From contig CAKVHV010000003.1 in NCBI GenBank assembly GCA_934754475.1, positions 124,001 to 188,000 on the forward strand: a stretch of 64,000 nucleotides of DNA, read 5' to 3'. The notes under the pieces are model-generated. The model ran no database searches and was not told where the DNA came from. It saw only the letters and a list, made by a program, of their open reading frames with translations. Source of the stretch: an uncultured Clostridia bacterium. GTDB lineage: Bacteria; Bacillota; Clostridia; Christensenellales; UBA1242. Position 1 is the first letter of the stretch. Each line of letters starts with the position of its first letter. The position numbers were made by a program, and so were the translations under genes. This document shows positions 8,793-17,633 of this stretch, one piece after another.

Positions 8793-9281
8793 ATGAAAAA
8801 AGTTGTAAAGAACAAAGATTGCAAATTCAAAAAGATTAATAAGGCTGGACTAATCGGTCTTATCATTAGTGCTGGACTTGTATTTGGTGCGGGTTTTCAT
8901 GGAATTAATGCACTTAGAAGTCGTGCCAAAGAAGACAAATTAATGGAAGAATTTAAACAAACTGAGCAATATCAAACATATCTTGAACAAGAAAGATACA
9001 AAGCATATGCTCAGTATTTAAATGGCGAAATAGACAAGGATAGACTTAACTATTTGCTCACAAAAGACCCTGAAACAACCGAACTTATGTATGCTCTTAT
9101 GAACTACGGAACTGAAGAAGAAGTAGACGAATATATGGATTATTCTGCCGATTCTCTCAAAAATGAAGTCGGAGCTATTGCATCGGGAATACTTGCATAT
9201 GTTTCAACTACAGCAACAGCCGGAAGTATTGGCAAAAATGGACTTATCAAAAAATCCAAAGAAGAAGAATTAGAGATGTAA
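8793..9281 (+). CDS. Small single-pass membrane protein, unknown function
   Basis: A 162-residue protein starting at ATG 8793 with GGTGG six bases upstream. A lysine-rich N-terminus (MKKVVKNKDCKFKKINK) precedes a hydrophobic helix at about residues 19-38 (AGLIGLIISAGLVFGAG). A charged helical middle follows with many E, Y and Q residues, and then a small-residue hydrophobic patch near residues 123-145 (IASGILAYVSTTATAG). It ends in a charged tail. The helix could be an anchor or an uncleaved signal. It sits in a probable operon with the coiled-coil gene before it and a terminator after it. No family recognised. Confidence 0.7.
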   Translation: MKKVVKNKDCKFKKINKAGLIGLIISAGLVFGAGFHGINALRSRAKEDKLMEEFKQTEQYQTYLEQERYKAYAQYLNGEIDKDRLNYLLTKDPETTELMYALMNYGTEEEVDEYMDYSADSLKNEVGAIASGILAYVSTTATAGSIGKNGLIKKSKEEELEM

Positions 9282-9286
9282 AAAAG

Positions 9287-9310
9287 AAAGCATACCGCTT
9301 GCTTTTTTTT
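9287..9310 (+). terminator. Intrinsic terminator
   Basis: AAAGCA pairs with TGCTTT around a seven-base loop, continuing into a T run, six bases after the preceding stop codon. Confidence 0.7.
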
Positions 9311-9356
9311 ACATCGATATAGTTTTGTTTTATTCATCACCATATAACACAAATAT

Positions 9357-9385
9357 TTGTTTTGCATTTAAAAATATGTTATACT
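9357..9385 (+). promoter_or_regulatory. Promoter placed for a leaderless transcript
   Basis: TTGTTT, a 17-base spacer and TATACT. The -10 box ends six bases before the ATG at 9392, so the predicted transcription start is the start codon itself. No Shine-Dalgarno sequence is present. Confidence 0.6.
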
Positions 9386-9391
9386 TATATT

Positions 9392-9883
9392 ATGGAAAGA
9401 GAAACAAATAGCTATGAGATAATTGGTGATAATCTTAAAATTAGATGGCACGAAGGTTTTAATGATTCAAAAGTTACACATACACAAGTTAGCGGTTATA
9501 TATTTAACACGAATAATCAACTTTTGATAGTTAAAAACAATTCTTCTTGGACTATTCCAGGTGGGCATCCAGAAGGTAATGAATCATATTTGGAAACATT
9601 AAATAGAGAAATTATGGAAGAAGCATGTATAACAATTAAGGATGCAGTTTTGTTGGGTGCGGTTGAAGTCTGTGATAATGGCAAAACATATTATCAGTAT
9701 AGATATACTGCACGTGTAGACAAAATTTTTCCATTTATACAAGAATGGGAAACTTCTGAGAGAATGTTTGTAAACTTAAATGAATTGAAAAAGTTTATTC
9801 CTTGGGCTAATGGAAAAGTGTTTAGAGAGCAACTAAAATCAGCCACGAAGTATTGGGAGTTGAATGATGCAAAGAGAACTTAG
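9392..9883 (+). CDS. NUDIX hydrolase
   Basis: A 163-residue NUDIX-fold protein. The NUDIX box reads GGHPEGNESYLETLN then REIMEEACI, close to the consensus GX5EX7REUXEEXGU but with cysteine in place of the last glycine. Such enzymes cleave nucleoside diphosphates linked to another group; the substrate cannot be told. The N-terminal part (IRWHEGFNDSKVTH) precedes the usual beta strand and ends in SWTIPGGHPEG. ATG 9392 fits the fold; an upstream start at 9362 would overlap the -35 box. The next NUDIX gene overlaps its 3' end by 20 bases, so the two are made from one message, perhaps as a pair. Confidence 0.85.
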   Translation: MERETNSYEIIGDNLKIRWHEGFNDSKVTHTQVSGYIFNTNNQLLIVKNNSSWTIPGGHPEGNESYLETLNREIMEEACITIKDAVLLGAVEVCDNGKTYYQYRYTARVDKIFPFIQEWETSERMFVNLNELKKFIPWANGKVFREQLKSATKYWELNDAKRT

Positions 9884-10367
9884 AGACTTGTATGATTGTA
9901 ATAGTAATTTGACAAATAAGACTTATTACAAAGGGGATGCAATTCCGCAAGGATACTATCCAATGGTTGTTATGATTGCAATTCAAAATGATTTAGGCGA
10001 ATTTTTGATGCAAAAAAGAGTTCCTAGAAAAGGTGGAGACTGGGGTGTCACTGGCGGTCATCCTAAGGCTAATCAAACACCTTACGAAGGAGTTATAACT
10101 GAAGTGTGGGAAGAATTAGGGGTTGATATATCACAAGATAAAATTGAGATTTTTTCTCAAGGCTGTGATGGCAAGGATTGTTACAAAATGTACTATGTTA
10201 ACAAAAATATAGACATTCAAAATATCAATATTCAAAAAGACGAATTAACCGAAGTTAAGTGGTTTAGTTTTGATAAACTTGAAAGCATGGTCAATGAAAA
10301 AGTCTTAAATCAAGACCAAATTGACTTTTTTATAAAGTGTTCAGAGTATTTAAAAAGTAAAAAATAA
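9864..10367 (+). CDS. NUDIX hydrolase, second of a tandem pair
   Basis: A 167-residue NUDIX protein overlapping the previous NUDIX gene by 20 bases. The box reads GGHPKANQTPYEGVI then TEVWEELGVD: the metal-binding EE pair is kept, but the first E of the consensus is Q and the RE pair is TE. The overall pattern VVMIAIQNDLGEFLMQKR, then the box, then ELTEVKWFSFDKL resembles IPP-isomerase-like or general housecleaning NUDIX proteins. Two ATGs (9864 and 9867) are possible; GGGAG lies before both. A perfect hairpin terminator starts at the stop codon. Activity may be altered by the substitutions. Confidence 0.82.
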   Translation: MMQRELRDLYDCNSNLTNKTYYKGDAIPQGYYPMVVMIAIQNDLGEFLMQKRVPRKGGDWGVTGGHPKANQTPYEGVITEVWEELGVDISQDKIEIFSQGCDGKDCYKMYYVNKNIDIQNINIQKDELTEVKWFSFDKLESMVNEKVLNQDQIDFFIKCSEYLKSKK

Positions 10368-10391
10368 CACCTAAAATAGGTGTTATTTTTT
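10361..10391. terminator. Bidirectional intrinsic terminator
   Basis: A perfect hairpin (AATAACACCT with AGGTGTTATT around AAA) is flanked by an A run and a T run. It lies between the convergent NUDIX and ABC exporter genes and includes both stop regions. Confidence 0.9.
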
Positions 10392-12090
10392 ACTCACTAA
10401 TCTCTTTTCTGACTGCATTATTGATTACAACAACTTGGTCGGCTTTGTCTATCATTCGTTTGTCATGTGTTACAACCATAACAATGGCTTTCTTTTTTAG
10501 TTTGTTGATTTCTTTGAGAACAGTATTTGTATTTTCGGCATCAAGTTCGTTAGTTGGTTCATCAAAAATATAAACTTCTCTGTCTTGAATAAGTCCACGC
10601 AAAATACAAATTCTTTTTTTCTCACCACCGCTGAGTTTTTGCTCCAAATCTTCTTCGCAATCTTCATTAAACCTTTTGTTAATGATTTTGTCCATTCTCA
10701 AGTTTGTAATAATTTGGTTTCTCTCAGCATTTGGTTTAACTTCGGGATAATAAACGTTGTCTTTGATGTTTCGATTGAGAATATATGGAGATTGCATAAC
10801 GATTGACATTCTATCAATAAACGTATACATCGAGTTTACTTTGTATTCATCGTTAATTATTATATCTCCACTTACTCTTTCGGCAATTCCCGTCAAGGCT
10901 CTTAGTGATGTCGTCTTTCCGCCACCGCTTTCGCCAGTTATGACTGTTAACTTGCCTTTTTCAATAGAGTAATTAATATTTTCAATTAATGTGTCGTCGT
11001 CGTTACAAATGGTTACATCTTTGAGAGTGATTTTCTCAATTGGCTTATTATAAGTATCGTGAGTAGTATCCATTTCGGTTTTGATAGTTGGTTTGAGTTC
11101 TTCGAGCCTTTCTATTTTGGTCATAAGTTGGGTGGATGAGTTTATAAACCAACCAAAGTTTTGAATAGGACTAAATACTTTTTCGACATACGAAATTATT
11201 AGTACGATTGAACTAGCACTCACAATTCCCGACGCAACTTTGCTTGAGCAAATTAGTATAATTGAATAAGTTGCAAGCACATCAATTAGTGCCATAACTA
11301 TCCAATACATTTGCCAAATTTTAAATCTTTTTTTGCTAACATTTTTGTAGTCGTCAATCTTTTCGTCCAAATTTTTGCTTTCTAATTTTTGAGACTTAAA
11401 TAAGTTAATAAGTGTTAGATTATGTAGTGTATTAACCAAAAAGTTGGTTACACGTGAGTTGCATTTTTCCATTTGTTTGGTCACAGGGCTTTCTATCTTT
11501 TGTCTAATTAGGAATACGAAAGTCGTCAAAATTAAACCTACTAGCAAGATAGGAATTGCGTAAACTTCAATCAAACAAATATAAATTGCCGATACAATAC
11601 TCGAAAACAAGTTTGGCAAGATTGTATCATATAGACAGTTCATAACCCAGTCAAAGTCGGCAATGCTATCGTTTATTCGGTAGGTTGCATCACCGACAGT
11701 CATGCCAATATTTAGATTTTTGCGGGGAGTGGTTGCCCACGAAAATCCTACTTCCTTGACTTTCATATAAAGTTTGAGTACAAATTTATTTTTGAAATAA
11801 TGAAGTGATGTGTTAAAGGCACTAATCGAAAATACCAACACCGCACAAAGGATTATAAGCACAGTCAAATTAATGTCATTTGGAATGTTTATTCCAAAAA
11901 ATTGTGCAGGCTCGCCACCAATTAGGGATACTAGTATTGCAATTATTTGAGCAGGGACTAGTAGCAATACTCCCGAAAAAGCATACAAAAATGCGAGCAA
12001 GAAAAAGTACGCCTTTTCGCCTTTATTCATAATTTCAAAGGCAAATTGAAGCACGCCAAATATACTTTTGTTTCTTTTTTTCTTTTTCAT
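10390..12090 (-). CDS. ABC exporter (fused permease and ATPase)
   Basis: A 566-residue type IV ABC exporter: about 330 residues with six membrane helices, then an ATPase domain with Walker A GESGGGKTT (about 385), signature LSGGEKKRI (about 488) and Walker B VYIFDEPTNELD (about 503) with intact catalytic glutamate, and the switch histidine in VVTHDKR. It is more distant from the 4604-8340 pair than those are from each other, and presumably works as a homodimer. GGAG lies eight bases before the ATG. Upstream sit a promoter, a 16-codon leader peptide with perfect ribosome-binding site and an intrinsic terminator. The gene is therefore likely induced by antibiotics or another translation signal, as known for bmrCD of Bacillus subtilis. 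Confidence 0.9.
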   Translation of the reverse strand: MKKKKRNKSIFGVLQFAFEIMNKGEKAYFFLLAFLYAFSGVLLLVPAQIIAILVSLIGGEPAQFFGINIPNDINLTVLIILCAVLVFSISAFNTSLHYFKNKFVLKLYMKVKEVGFSWATTPRKNLNIGMTVGDATYRINDSIADFDWVMNCLYDTILPNLFSSIVSAIYICLIEVYAIPILLVGLILTTFVFLIRQKIESPVTKQMEKCNSRVTNFLVNTLHNLTLINLFKSQKLESKNLDEKIDDYKNVSKKRFKIWQMYWIVMALIDVLATYSIILICSSKVASGIVSASSIVLIISYVEKVFSPIQNFGWFINSSTQLMTKIERLEELKPTIKTEMDTTHDTYNKPIEKITLKDVTICNDDDTLIENINYSIEKGKLTVITGESGGGKTTSLRALTGIAERVSGDIIINDEYKVNSMYTFIDRMSIVMQSPYILNRNIKDNVYYPEVKPNAERNQIITNLRMDKIINKRFNEDCEEDLEQKLSGGEKKRICILRGLIQDREVYIFDEPTNELDAENTNTVLKEINKLKKKAIVMVVTHDKRMIDKADQVVVINNAVRKEISE

Positions 12091-12152
12091 ATAAATTTCT
12101 CCATTAAATTATTTTTGGAAAATTCAAAAGAATCAAAGTCTTGCATCAAAAC

Positions 12153-12180
12153 AAAAAAAATACTCGCAAATAAGCAAGTA
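12153..12180 (-). terminator. Attenuator terminator in the ABC exporter leader
   Basis: TACTTGC pairs with GCGAGTA (one G-T pair) around TTATTT, followed by eight T residues on the minus strand. It lies 44 bases after the leader-peptide stop and 62 bases before the exporter start. AAGTAAT at the end of the leader ORF (12223-12229) can pair with ATTACTT (12176-12182), which includes five bases of the terminator's 5' arm, giving a ready antiterminator. Confidence 0.8.
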
Positions 12181-12223
12181 ATTTTTTTGAATTTTTATTA
12201 TAAACAAAAAAGCAAAACAATGA

Positions 12224-12274
12224 TTACTTACAAATTTTCCTATTAAGTTGTTTAGTTGTACTTGTAAAAATCAT
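12224..12274 (-). CDS. Leader peptide of the ABC exporter (16 codons)
   Basis: The short frame reads MIFTSTTKQLNRKICK and stop. It is preceded by a perfect AAGGAGG eight bases before the ATG, the strongest ribosome-binding site I see in the window, which is hard to explain unless the peptide is translated. It lies between a strong promoter (12344-12372) and an intrinsic terminator (12153-12180) ahead of an ABC exporter. Ribosome position on this frame would decide whether the AAGTAAT sequence at its stop codon is free to disrupt the terminator. The peptide has no single-amino-acid run, so it is more like a drug-sensing leader than an amino-acid attenuator. This is inference from layout. Confidence 0.7.
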   Translation of the reverse strand: MIFTSTTKQLNRKICK

Positions 12275-12343
12275 TATTTTTGCCTCCTTAATGTATTTGA
12301 TTTATTTCAAGTTATCCAAGATGAAATCATCATCTTCACCCTT

Positions 12344-12372
12344 ATTCTAGCAATATTATTTTTGTTCGTCAA
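12344..12372 (-). promoter_or_regulatory. Strong promoter of the ABC exporter leader
   Basis: TTGACG, a 17-base spacer and TAGAAT on the minus strand. Just downstream, AAGATGA and TCATCTT can form a 7-bp hairpin ahead of the leader peptide's ribosome-binding site. Confidence 0.8.
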
Positions 12373-12425
12373 GATATATTTGCAAAATTTTTTACAAAAT
12401 TTGTTTATTTTTTGATTGTAAATAC

Positions 12426-13115
12426 TCACAAATCTTTTTCTAAATCGCTAGTAAGGTTTGTGCCATTCTTTTCAATAACATTTTCGGCATAGATGTTCCA
12501 TAGCAAATCTTGGAATTCTTCGGTCTGGAAATTATTGCTATCTGCACCTATAAGGCTATCGTCCAACAAATCTACTAATTGACAAACGCTATCTATTTTC
12601 CCTTTGGATAGATTTGCTAAGTTCTCAGTAGGACTAAGGCTTTTAATCTTATCTAGTTTTGGAAGATTAAACTTTCTGCCATAGTTGTCTTCGATGCCAT
12701 AGATATAATATTTGTTCCCGTGAAAGGTTGTTTCTCTTGCAATAACACTATCTATGTAAGAAATGTCAAACTCGTCTTGAACTTTGTCAAACTTGTCGCT
12801 TTCGCCATATAGTTTTTTGTCTAATTCTTTGAGAACGACATATGGATTAACTTTGAAGTCTTCAAAATTTATTTCCGACTTGATGTCTTCTAATTTCTTT
12901 TTTGTATCCATTAACTCTTCGTGTTTGTTGACAAGTCTTAACATGCTTCTATCTTTTTCGTGTTGAGAAGAAAAGTTAAAATTAAAGTAGTGAGATGTGT
13001 AATCATTATTGTATTCGTTGAGTAGATATTGGTAGTAGCTCTTAATTTTTTTGTACTCAGCAATTTTGGGTCTTTCATTTTCGATAATGCTTTTCTTCAA
13101 AATATTTTTGTCCAT
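12426..13115 (-). CDS. Hypothetical protein, mostly helical
   Basis: A 229-residue soluble protein with no signal peptide, membrane segment or motif I recognise. The N-terminal half is highly charged and probably helical (KKIKSYYQYLLNEYNNDY, LVNKHEELMDTKKKLEDI). The middle contains a more beta-like stretch (TTFHGNKYYIYGIEDNYGRKF) and the C-terminus is acidic. AAGGGA lies six bases before the ATG. It is transcribed away from the FAD oxidoreductase at 13210 and ends just upstream of the exporter leader promoter. Nothing in the neighbourhood suggests a job. Confidence 0.7.
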   Translation of the reverse strand: MDKNILKKSIIENERPKIAEYKKIKSYYQYLLNEYNNDYTSHYFNFNFSSQHEKDRSMLRLVNKHEELMDTKKKLEDIKSEINFEDFKVNPYVVLKELDKKLYGESDKFDKVQDEFDISYIDSVIARETTFHGNKYYIYGIEDNYGRKFNLPKLDKIKSLSPTENLANLSKGKIDSVCQLVDLLDDSLIGADSNNFQTEEFQDLLWNIYAENVIEKNGTNLTSDLEKDL

Positions 13116-13209
13116 AATATATCCCTTAAATTAAATCTATAATTATTATATCTTAAATATTTACAAAGTCAATAGGGTTAAAAATTTTTTATCTGTTAAT
13201 AATTTTAAT

Positions 13210-14415
13210 ATGGAAATAATCAAAGGCAATACTTATTTTGATAATATTAATATTTTTGATAGCATCAAGCAATATCCGTATTTAGACAAAGATATTGATT
13301 GCGATATTCTAGTCATAGGTGGCGGGATTGAAGGCGCACTTGTCAACTACTATTTGTCCAAAAATTACAAAGTTGCACTCGTTGAAAAATCTAGGCTTGG
13401 CAGGTCTTCGACTTGTGTTGCCACAGCCCTTCTTGAGTTTCAACTAGATAGTTTTGCAAACGATTTAAAATCTATTTTGGATAGCGAAGATATATCCAAA
13501 ATTTATTCCATGGGACTTAAGTGTTTGGACGACTTAGATAGACTAATATCCCAACTTGGCAACCACTGTTATTACAAGAAAAAACCAAGCCTACTTTATT
13601 CAAATAGACTAATAGACACTCCAAAAATTAAAAGAGAATTTGAGTTTCGAAAGCAAAATGGTTTTGATTGTAAATATGTAGACGAAAACAATTGCCCTAT
13701 AGATATTGACATAAAGTCGGGTATTCTTGACAAAAATGGCGGTGCAGAACTAAATCCGTATTTATTCGAAAAACAACTGATTGAAAACTCAAGCAATCAA
13801 AAAAGCATTTATGAAAACACAGAAATAGTTAGTCTCCAAGATATTTCAGATTATGTAATTGCTCATACAAAATATGGATACAAAATCCGTGCCAAAAAAG
13901 TTATTGTATCCACCGGTTTTGATTACACTCTGCTAGATTCAGACGTTCAAAAATTACTTACAATGATGGTCTCATATACAATAGTTACAAACAAGATTTC
14001 CAATCTAAACAAAATCAAACTTCCCTTAATTCAAGACGCTTACGAAAACTATCATTATTTGCGTTCGCTTCCCGATGACAGAATAATCTTTGGTGGCGAA
14101 GACACCAAGTTTGACGGAACTCAAATTGATGCAAAAGTTGCTAAGTCTAAGTACCAAAGCCTAACTAAAAATTTAATTAAAATTTTGAAAAATTACAACT
14201 TGAATATTACTTCGGAGTATGAGTTCTGTGGACTATTTGCATCAACCGAAAATAATTTGGGAGTGGTGGGTCAAAGCAAGTTTAAAAATATCTACTACTT
14301 TTTGAGTTGTGGAGCAAATGGAATAATTAATACTTTTTGTGGAATTGAAATAATAAAAGATTTGCTCGAAGGCAAATCTAATGAGTTCGAAAAATATTTT
14401 TCACCACTGAGATAA
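13210..14415 (+). CDS. FAD-dependent oxidoreductase (DAO family)
   Basis: A 401-residue protein with an N-terminal dinucleotide-binding motif DILVIGGGIEGALVNYYLS (about residues 34-52), followed by VALVEKSRLGRSST. It ends with the family-typical SCGANGIINTF segment and a closing helix. This is the layout of glycine oxidase, glycerol-3-phosphate dehydrogenase and related DAO-fold enzymes. The substrate is unknown. No Shine-Dalgarno sequence is visible before the ATG, which is unusual here, and no clear promoter was found either. A strong terminator follows the stop, so the gene is monocistronic. Confidence 0.85.
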   Translation: MEIIKGNTYFDNINIFDSIKQYPYLDKDIDCDILVIGGGIEGALVNYYLSKNYKVALVEKSRLGRSSTCVATALLEFQLDSFANDLKSILDSEDISKIYSMGLKCLDDLDRLISQLGNHCYYKKKPSLLYSNRLIDTPKIKREFEFRKQNGFDCKYVDENNCPIDIDIKSGILDKNGGAELNPYLFEKQLIENSSNQKSIYENTEIVSLQDISDYVIAHTKYGYKIRAKKVIVSTGFDYTLLDSDVQKLLTMMVSYTIVTNKISNLNKIKLPLIQDAYENYHYLRSLPDDRIIFGGEDTKFDGTQIDAKVAKSKYQSLTKNLIKILKNYNLNITSEYEFCGLFASTENNLGVVGQSKFKNIYYFLSCGANGIINTFCGIEIIKDLLEGKSNEFEKYFSPLR

Positions 14416-14422
14416 TATGTAT

Positions 14423-14450
14423 GGTTTGACCAAACAGGTCAAACCTTTTT
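14423..14450 (+). terminator. Intrinsic terminator of the FAD oxidoreductase gene
   Basis: GGTTTGACC pairs perfectly with GGTCAAACC around AAACA, followed by five T residues. Confidence 0.93.
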
Positions 14451-14486
14451 CAATTAAAGCAAAAGCGAAAATTTATACACGGGATT

Positions 14487-14735
14487 TCAAAAGCAAAATA
14501 GGTTATTCAAATACTCGCAAAAAGATTGCAAACAAGATTTTTGACACTCGCAATAAATATCGTTTACATAAGTCAAAATGCTCTTTTTGAATAAGGTGTC
14601 AAAAGTATAGAGTTCTTTTATCTTTTGAACAGCACTACTTTCCAAAGTAATCACAAGTTCGTTACTTTTGAACTCTTGCAAAACACCTTTGCATTTACAT
14701 GTTACATGCGCTTGAAACTTTAATTGTTTTTTCAT
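14487..14735 (-). CDS. Small cysteine-rich protein, unknown function
   Basis: An 82-residue protein with seven cysteines, clustered as CKCKG near the start and CECQKSC and SFC near the end. The middle is mixed strand and helix with no signal peptide. It starts one base after the stop of the DUF11 gene, with no good ribosome-binding site of its own, so translation is probably coupled. The paired cysteine clusters could bind zinc or form cross-links, which would fit a spore-surface component, but that is inference from the neighbours only. No family recognised. Confidence 0.65.
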   Translation of the reverse strand: MKKQLKFQAHVTCKCKGVLQEFKSNELVITLESSAVQKIKELYTFDTLFKKSILTYVNDIYCECQKSCLQSFCEYLNNLFCF

Positions 14736-14736
14736 C

Positions 14737-15504
14737 TTAGTCTACCGTTACTTCAAATGTTACTGTTACTTCGGCGCTAGGTGCTAAGTCATCAAGTTTA
14801 ATACCTACCGCTGGGTCGGCATCTTCTTTGGTTACATTGTCTATCTTAACACTGCCCACAACAAACGATGTGCCTTCTGGAATATCGTCTTTGAAAGTGA
14901 CATCGGTGTTTGTTGCATTACCTTCGTTTTTAATAACGTTTTGGAACATCAATTTGTCACCCTTAATAACTGCTGTTTTGTTAGAAGTTTTCTTAATAGT
15001 TATTGCATTGCTAGTCAAATTAATAGTTACAACGTTAGAGTTTTCAACTAAGTCTTGGACTTCGTTAACAGAGTAAGTTATTGTAGAGTTCATATTAACT
15101 AAGTCACTAGTAGGAGAGTCCTTAATAGTCACCATAAACTTAATAGTAACTTCTCCGTTTGCTTCAATAGCGTCGGGGAGTTCAAAACCAGTAACAATAT
15201 CAAAAGTTGGTTGTGCTTCACCATCTATGGTTACCGAACCTGTTTTGAATTCGGCATCGTTACTAATGTTTTCCTTAATGCTTACATTAAATATTTGAAA
15301 TTCAGATGAATTTGTAAGCACTAATGTTTGTTCAATTTCGTCACCGCTTTCGCCAAAGTTTTTGGCAGTGCTTCTCACCTTTGTAAATGATGTTGTCATA
15401 TACTCGGTCGAAGAAACATTACTTTTGACGTCGCTAGTTTTGGTGCTTGTGTCTGGAAGAGTATACGTGCTAGTAACTTGAGATTGGTTGTTAATTTTTG
15501 ACAT
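14737..15504 (-). CDS. DUF11 repeat protein
   Basis: A 255-residue protein made of a Ser/Thr-rich N-terminal stretch (residues 1-45) and two copies of a DUF11-type (conserved repeat, beta-sandwich) domain. The second copy shows the family phrase KNEGNATNTDVTFKDDIPEGT and ends LAPSAEVTVTFEVTV. DUF11 repeats are common in surface and spore-associated proteins. No signal peptide is present, so it is either cytoplasmic or assembled from the mother-cell side. AAGGAG lies five bases before the ATG. It is paired with the small Cys protein and divergent from the collagen-like gene, suggesting a shared surface layer. Confidence 0.82.
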   Translation of the reverse strand: MSKINNQSQVTSTYTLPDTSTKTSDVKSNVSSTEYMTTSFTKVRSTAKNFGESGDEIEQTLVLTNSSEFQIFNVSIKENISNDAEFKTGSVTIDGEAQPTFDIVTGFELPDAIEANGEVTIKFMVTIKDSPTSDLVNMNSTITYSVNEVQDLVENSNVVTINLTSNAITIKKTSNKTAVIKGDKLMFQNVIKNEGNATNTDVTFKDDIPEGTSFVVGSVKIDNVTKEDADPAVGIKLDDLAPSAEVTVTFEVTVD

Positions 15505-15663
15505 ACTATCTCCTTAAGAATTTTTTAAGTTTGCTTTCCCATATCATAATATGTGCTTAATAATTTAAATTGACACAAGAATTTTTTGGCATTTTAAAAG
15601 CCCGCTTCTCACCAAATACAAAATTTCAAAATATTATGTTGTAGGGAAAAGTTAGGAGAAGTG

Positions 15664-16676
<1,013 letters not shown>

Positions 16677-16680
<4 letters not shown>

Positions 16681-17360
16681 TCCTTAAACTGGATATCAAT
16701 AGTATCTGTTGAAATATCATACTCGGCAAAAATAACTTTTTTAAGAGACTTTTTGTCGAGTTTTACTTTGTCTAGTAGCCACTGTACATCTTTTTGCAAA
16801 GTTCTCAGTGAGCTATAAGATATATGCCCGTCAACTATCACATAAAAAGGCAAACTAGCCTGAGCAATATTATTTGAAACATCTTCAATAACAACTGGTC
16901 TTAGATTTCCTTTTGGCATCACACTAAGTTGCCCGCTGGTTTCAAATATTGCATAAGCGACATCGTTTAAATCAAAATACCCTTTTTCTCTACACATAGA
17001 TAGAATGTCGTTGACATCGAGTTTGCTTTTTCTGAGTGCTTTGTATTGAATCTTTCCCATGTATATTATTGTTTCGGGTCTACCCTTGAAAAAGTGTTTA
17101 AAAAATGGACCTTTTCTTCCAAGGAACGACACCATAATATCAAACAAGAAAAACACTGTCATGCCAATCAAGTAATAATAAAAAGGTGTGTCTCCCACAT
17201 CAGTTGCCATTTCGGCAGAAATCGAACCAATTGAAATCGCCATGACATAGTCAATAAACTCAAGTTGGGCGATTTGTTTTTTGCCCATAAGTTTGGCAAT
17301 AAAGAATAGATAGATTACACTCACAGATGAGAATATTAATAATTTGTAAATTTCATTCAT
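16677..17360 (-). CDS. YetF/DUF421 family membrane protein
   Basis: A 227-residue protein with three N-terminal membrane helices (about residues 7-25, 35-50 and 60-78) and the family motif FIDYVMAISIGSISAEMATD. A cytoplasmic domain follows with the LRKSKLDVNDILSMCREKGY pattern typical of DUF421/YetF proteins. The function of the family is not settled; several members are sporulation-linked in Bacillus. It is convergent with the collagen-like gene, overlapping its stop by four bases, and strengthens the case for a spore-related locus here. Confidence 0.88.
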
Positions 17361-17422
17361 AGTCTAATAATTAACATATAAAAAAATATTATTCAAATTT
17401 TCCAAGTATTTTTAAATTTCGC

Positions 17423-17451
17423 TTGACAATCAACTTTGGTGGGTGTAAAGT
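17423..17451 (+). promoter_or_regulatory. Promoter of the metK riboswitch transcript
   Basis: TTGACA, a 17-base spacer and TAAAGT, immediately upstream of the SAM riboswitch. Confidence 0.8.
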
Positions 17452-17454
17452 ATA

Positions 17455-17553
17455 TGTATCCATAAAGAGTGTGTTAGGGACAGCCCCGATGACCACACAG
17501 CAACCTAAATCGCAAGATTAAAGGTGCTAAAGGCTGACCGATGGGAAGATTTA
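17455..17553 (+). promoter_or_regulatory. SAM riboswitch (S-box, SAM-I type)
   Basis: The conserved S-box core is visible in order: AAAGAG, AGGGACAGCCCCGATGA, CAGCAACC, AAGGTGCTAA and the closing GATGGGAAGA. The P1 stem pairs TCCAT near 17460 with ATGGG near 17541. The same ATGGG can pair with CCCAT of the following terminator, giving the usual antiterminator when SAM is low. The switch controls metK. Confidence 0.93.
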
Positions 17554-17570
17554 AGATTTTTGTTTTTTTA

Positions 17571-17598
17571 CCCATTGGAGACAATGGGATTTTTTATT
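17571..17598 (+). terminator. Riboswitch-controlled terminator
   Basis: CCCATTG pairs perfectly with CAATGGG around GAGA, then ATTTTTTATT. It is the expression platform between the SAM aptamer and metK. Confidence 0.9.
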
Positions 17599-17633
17599 CC
17601 CTTTATGGATAATATTAAAGGGAGATTTTTTTT

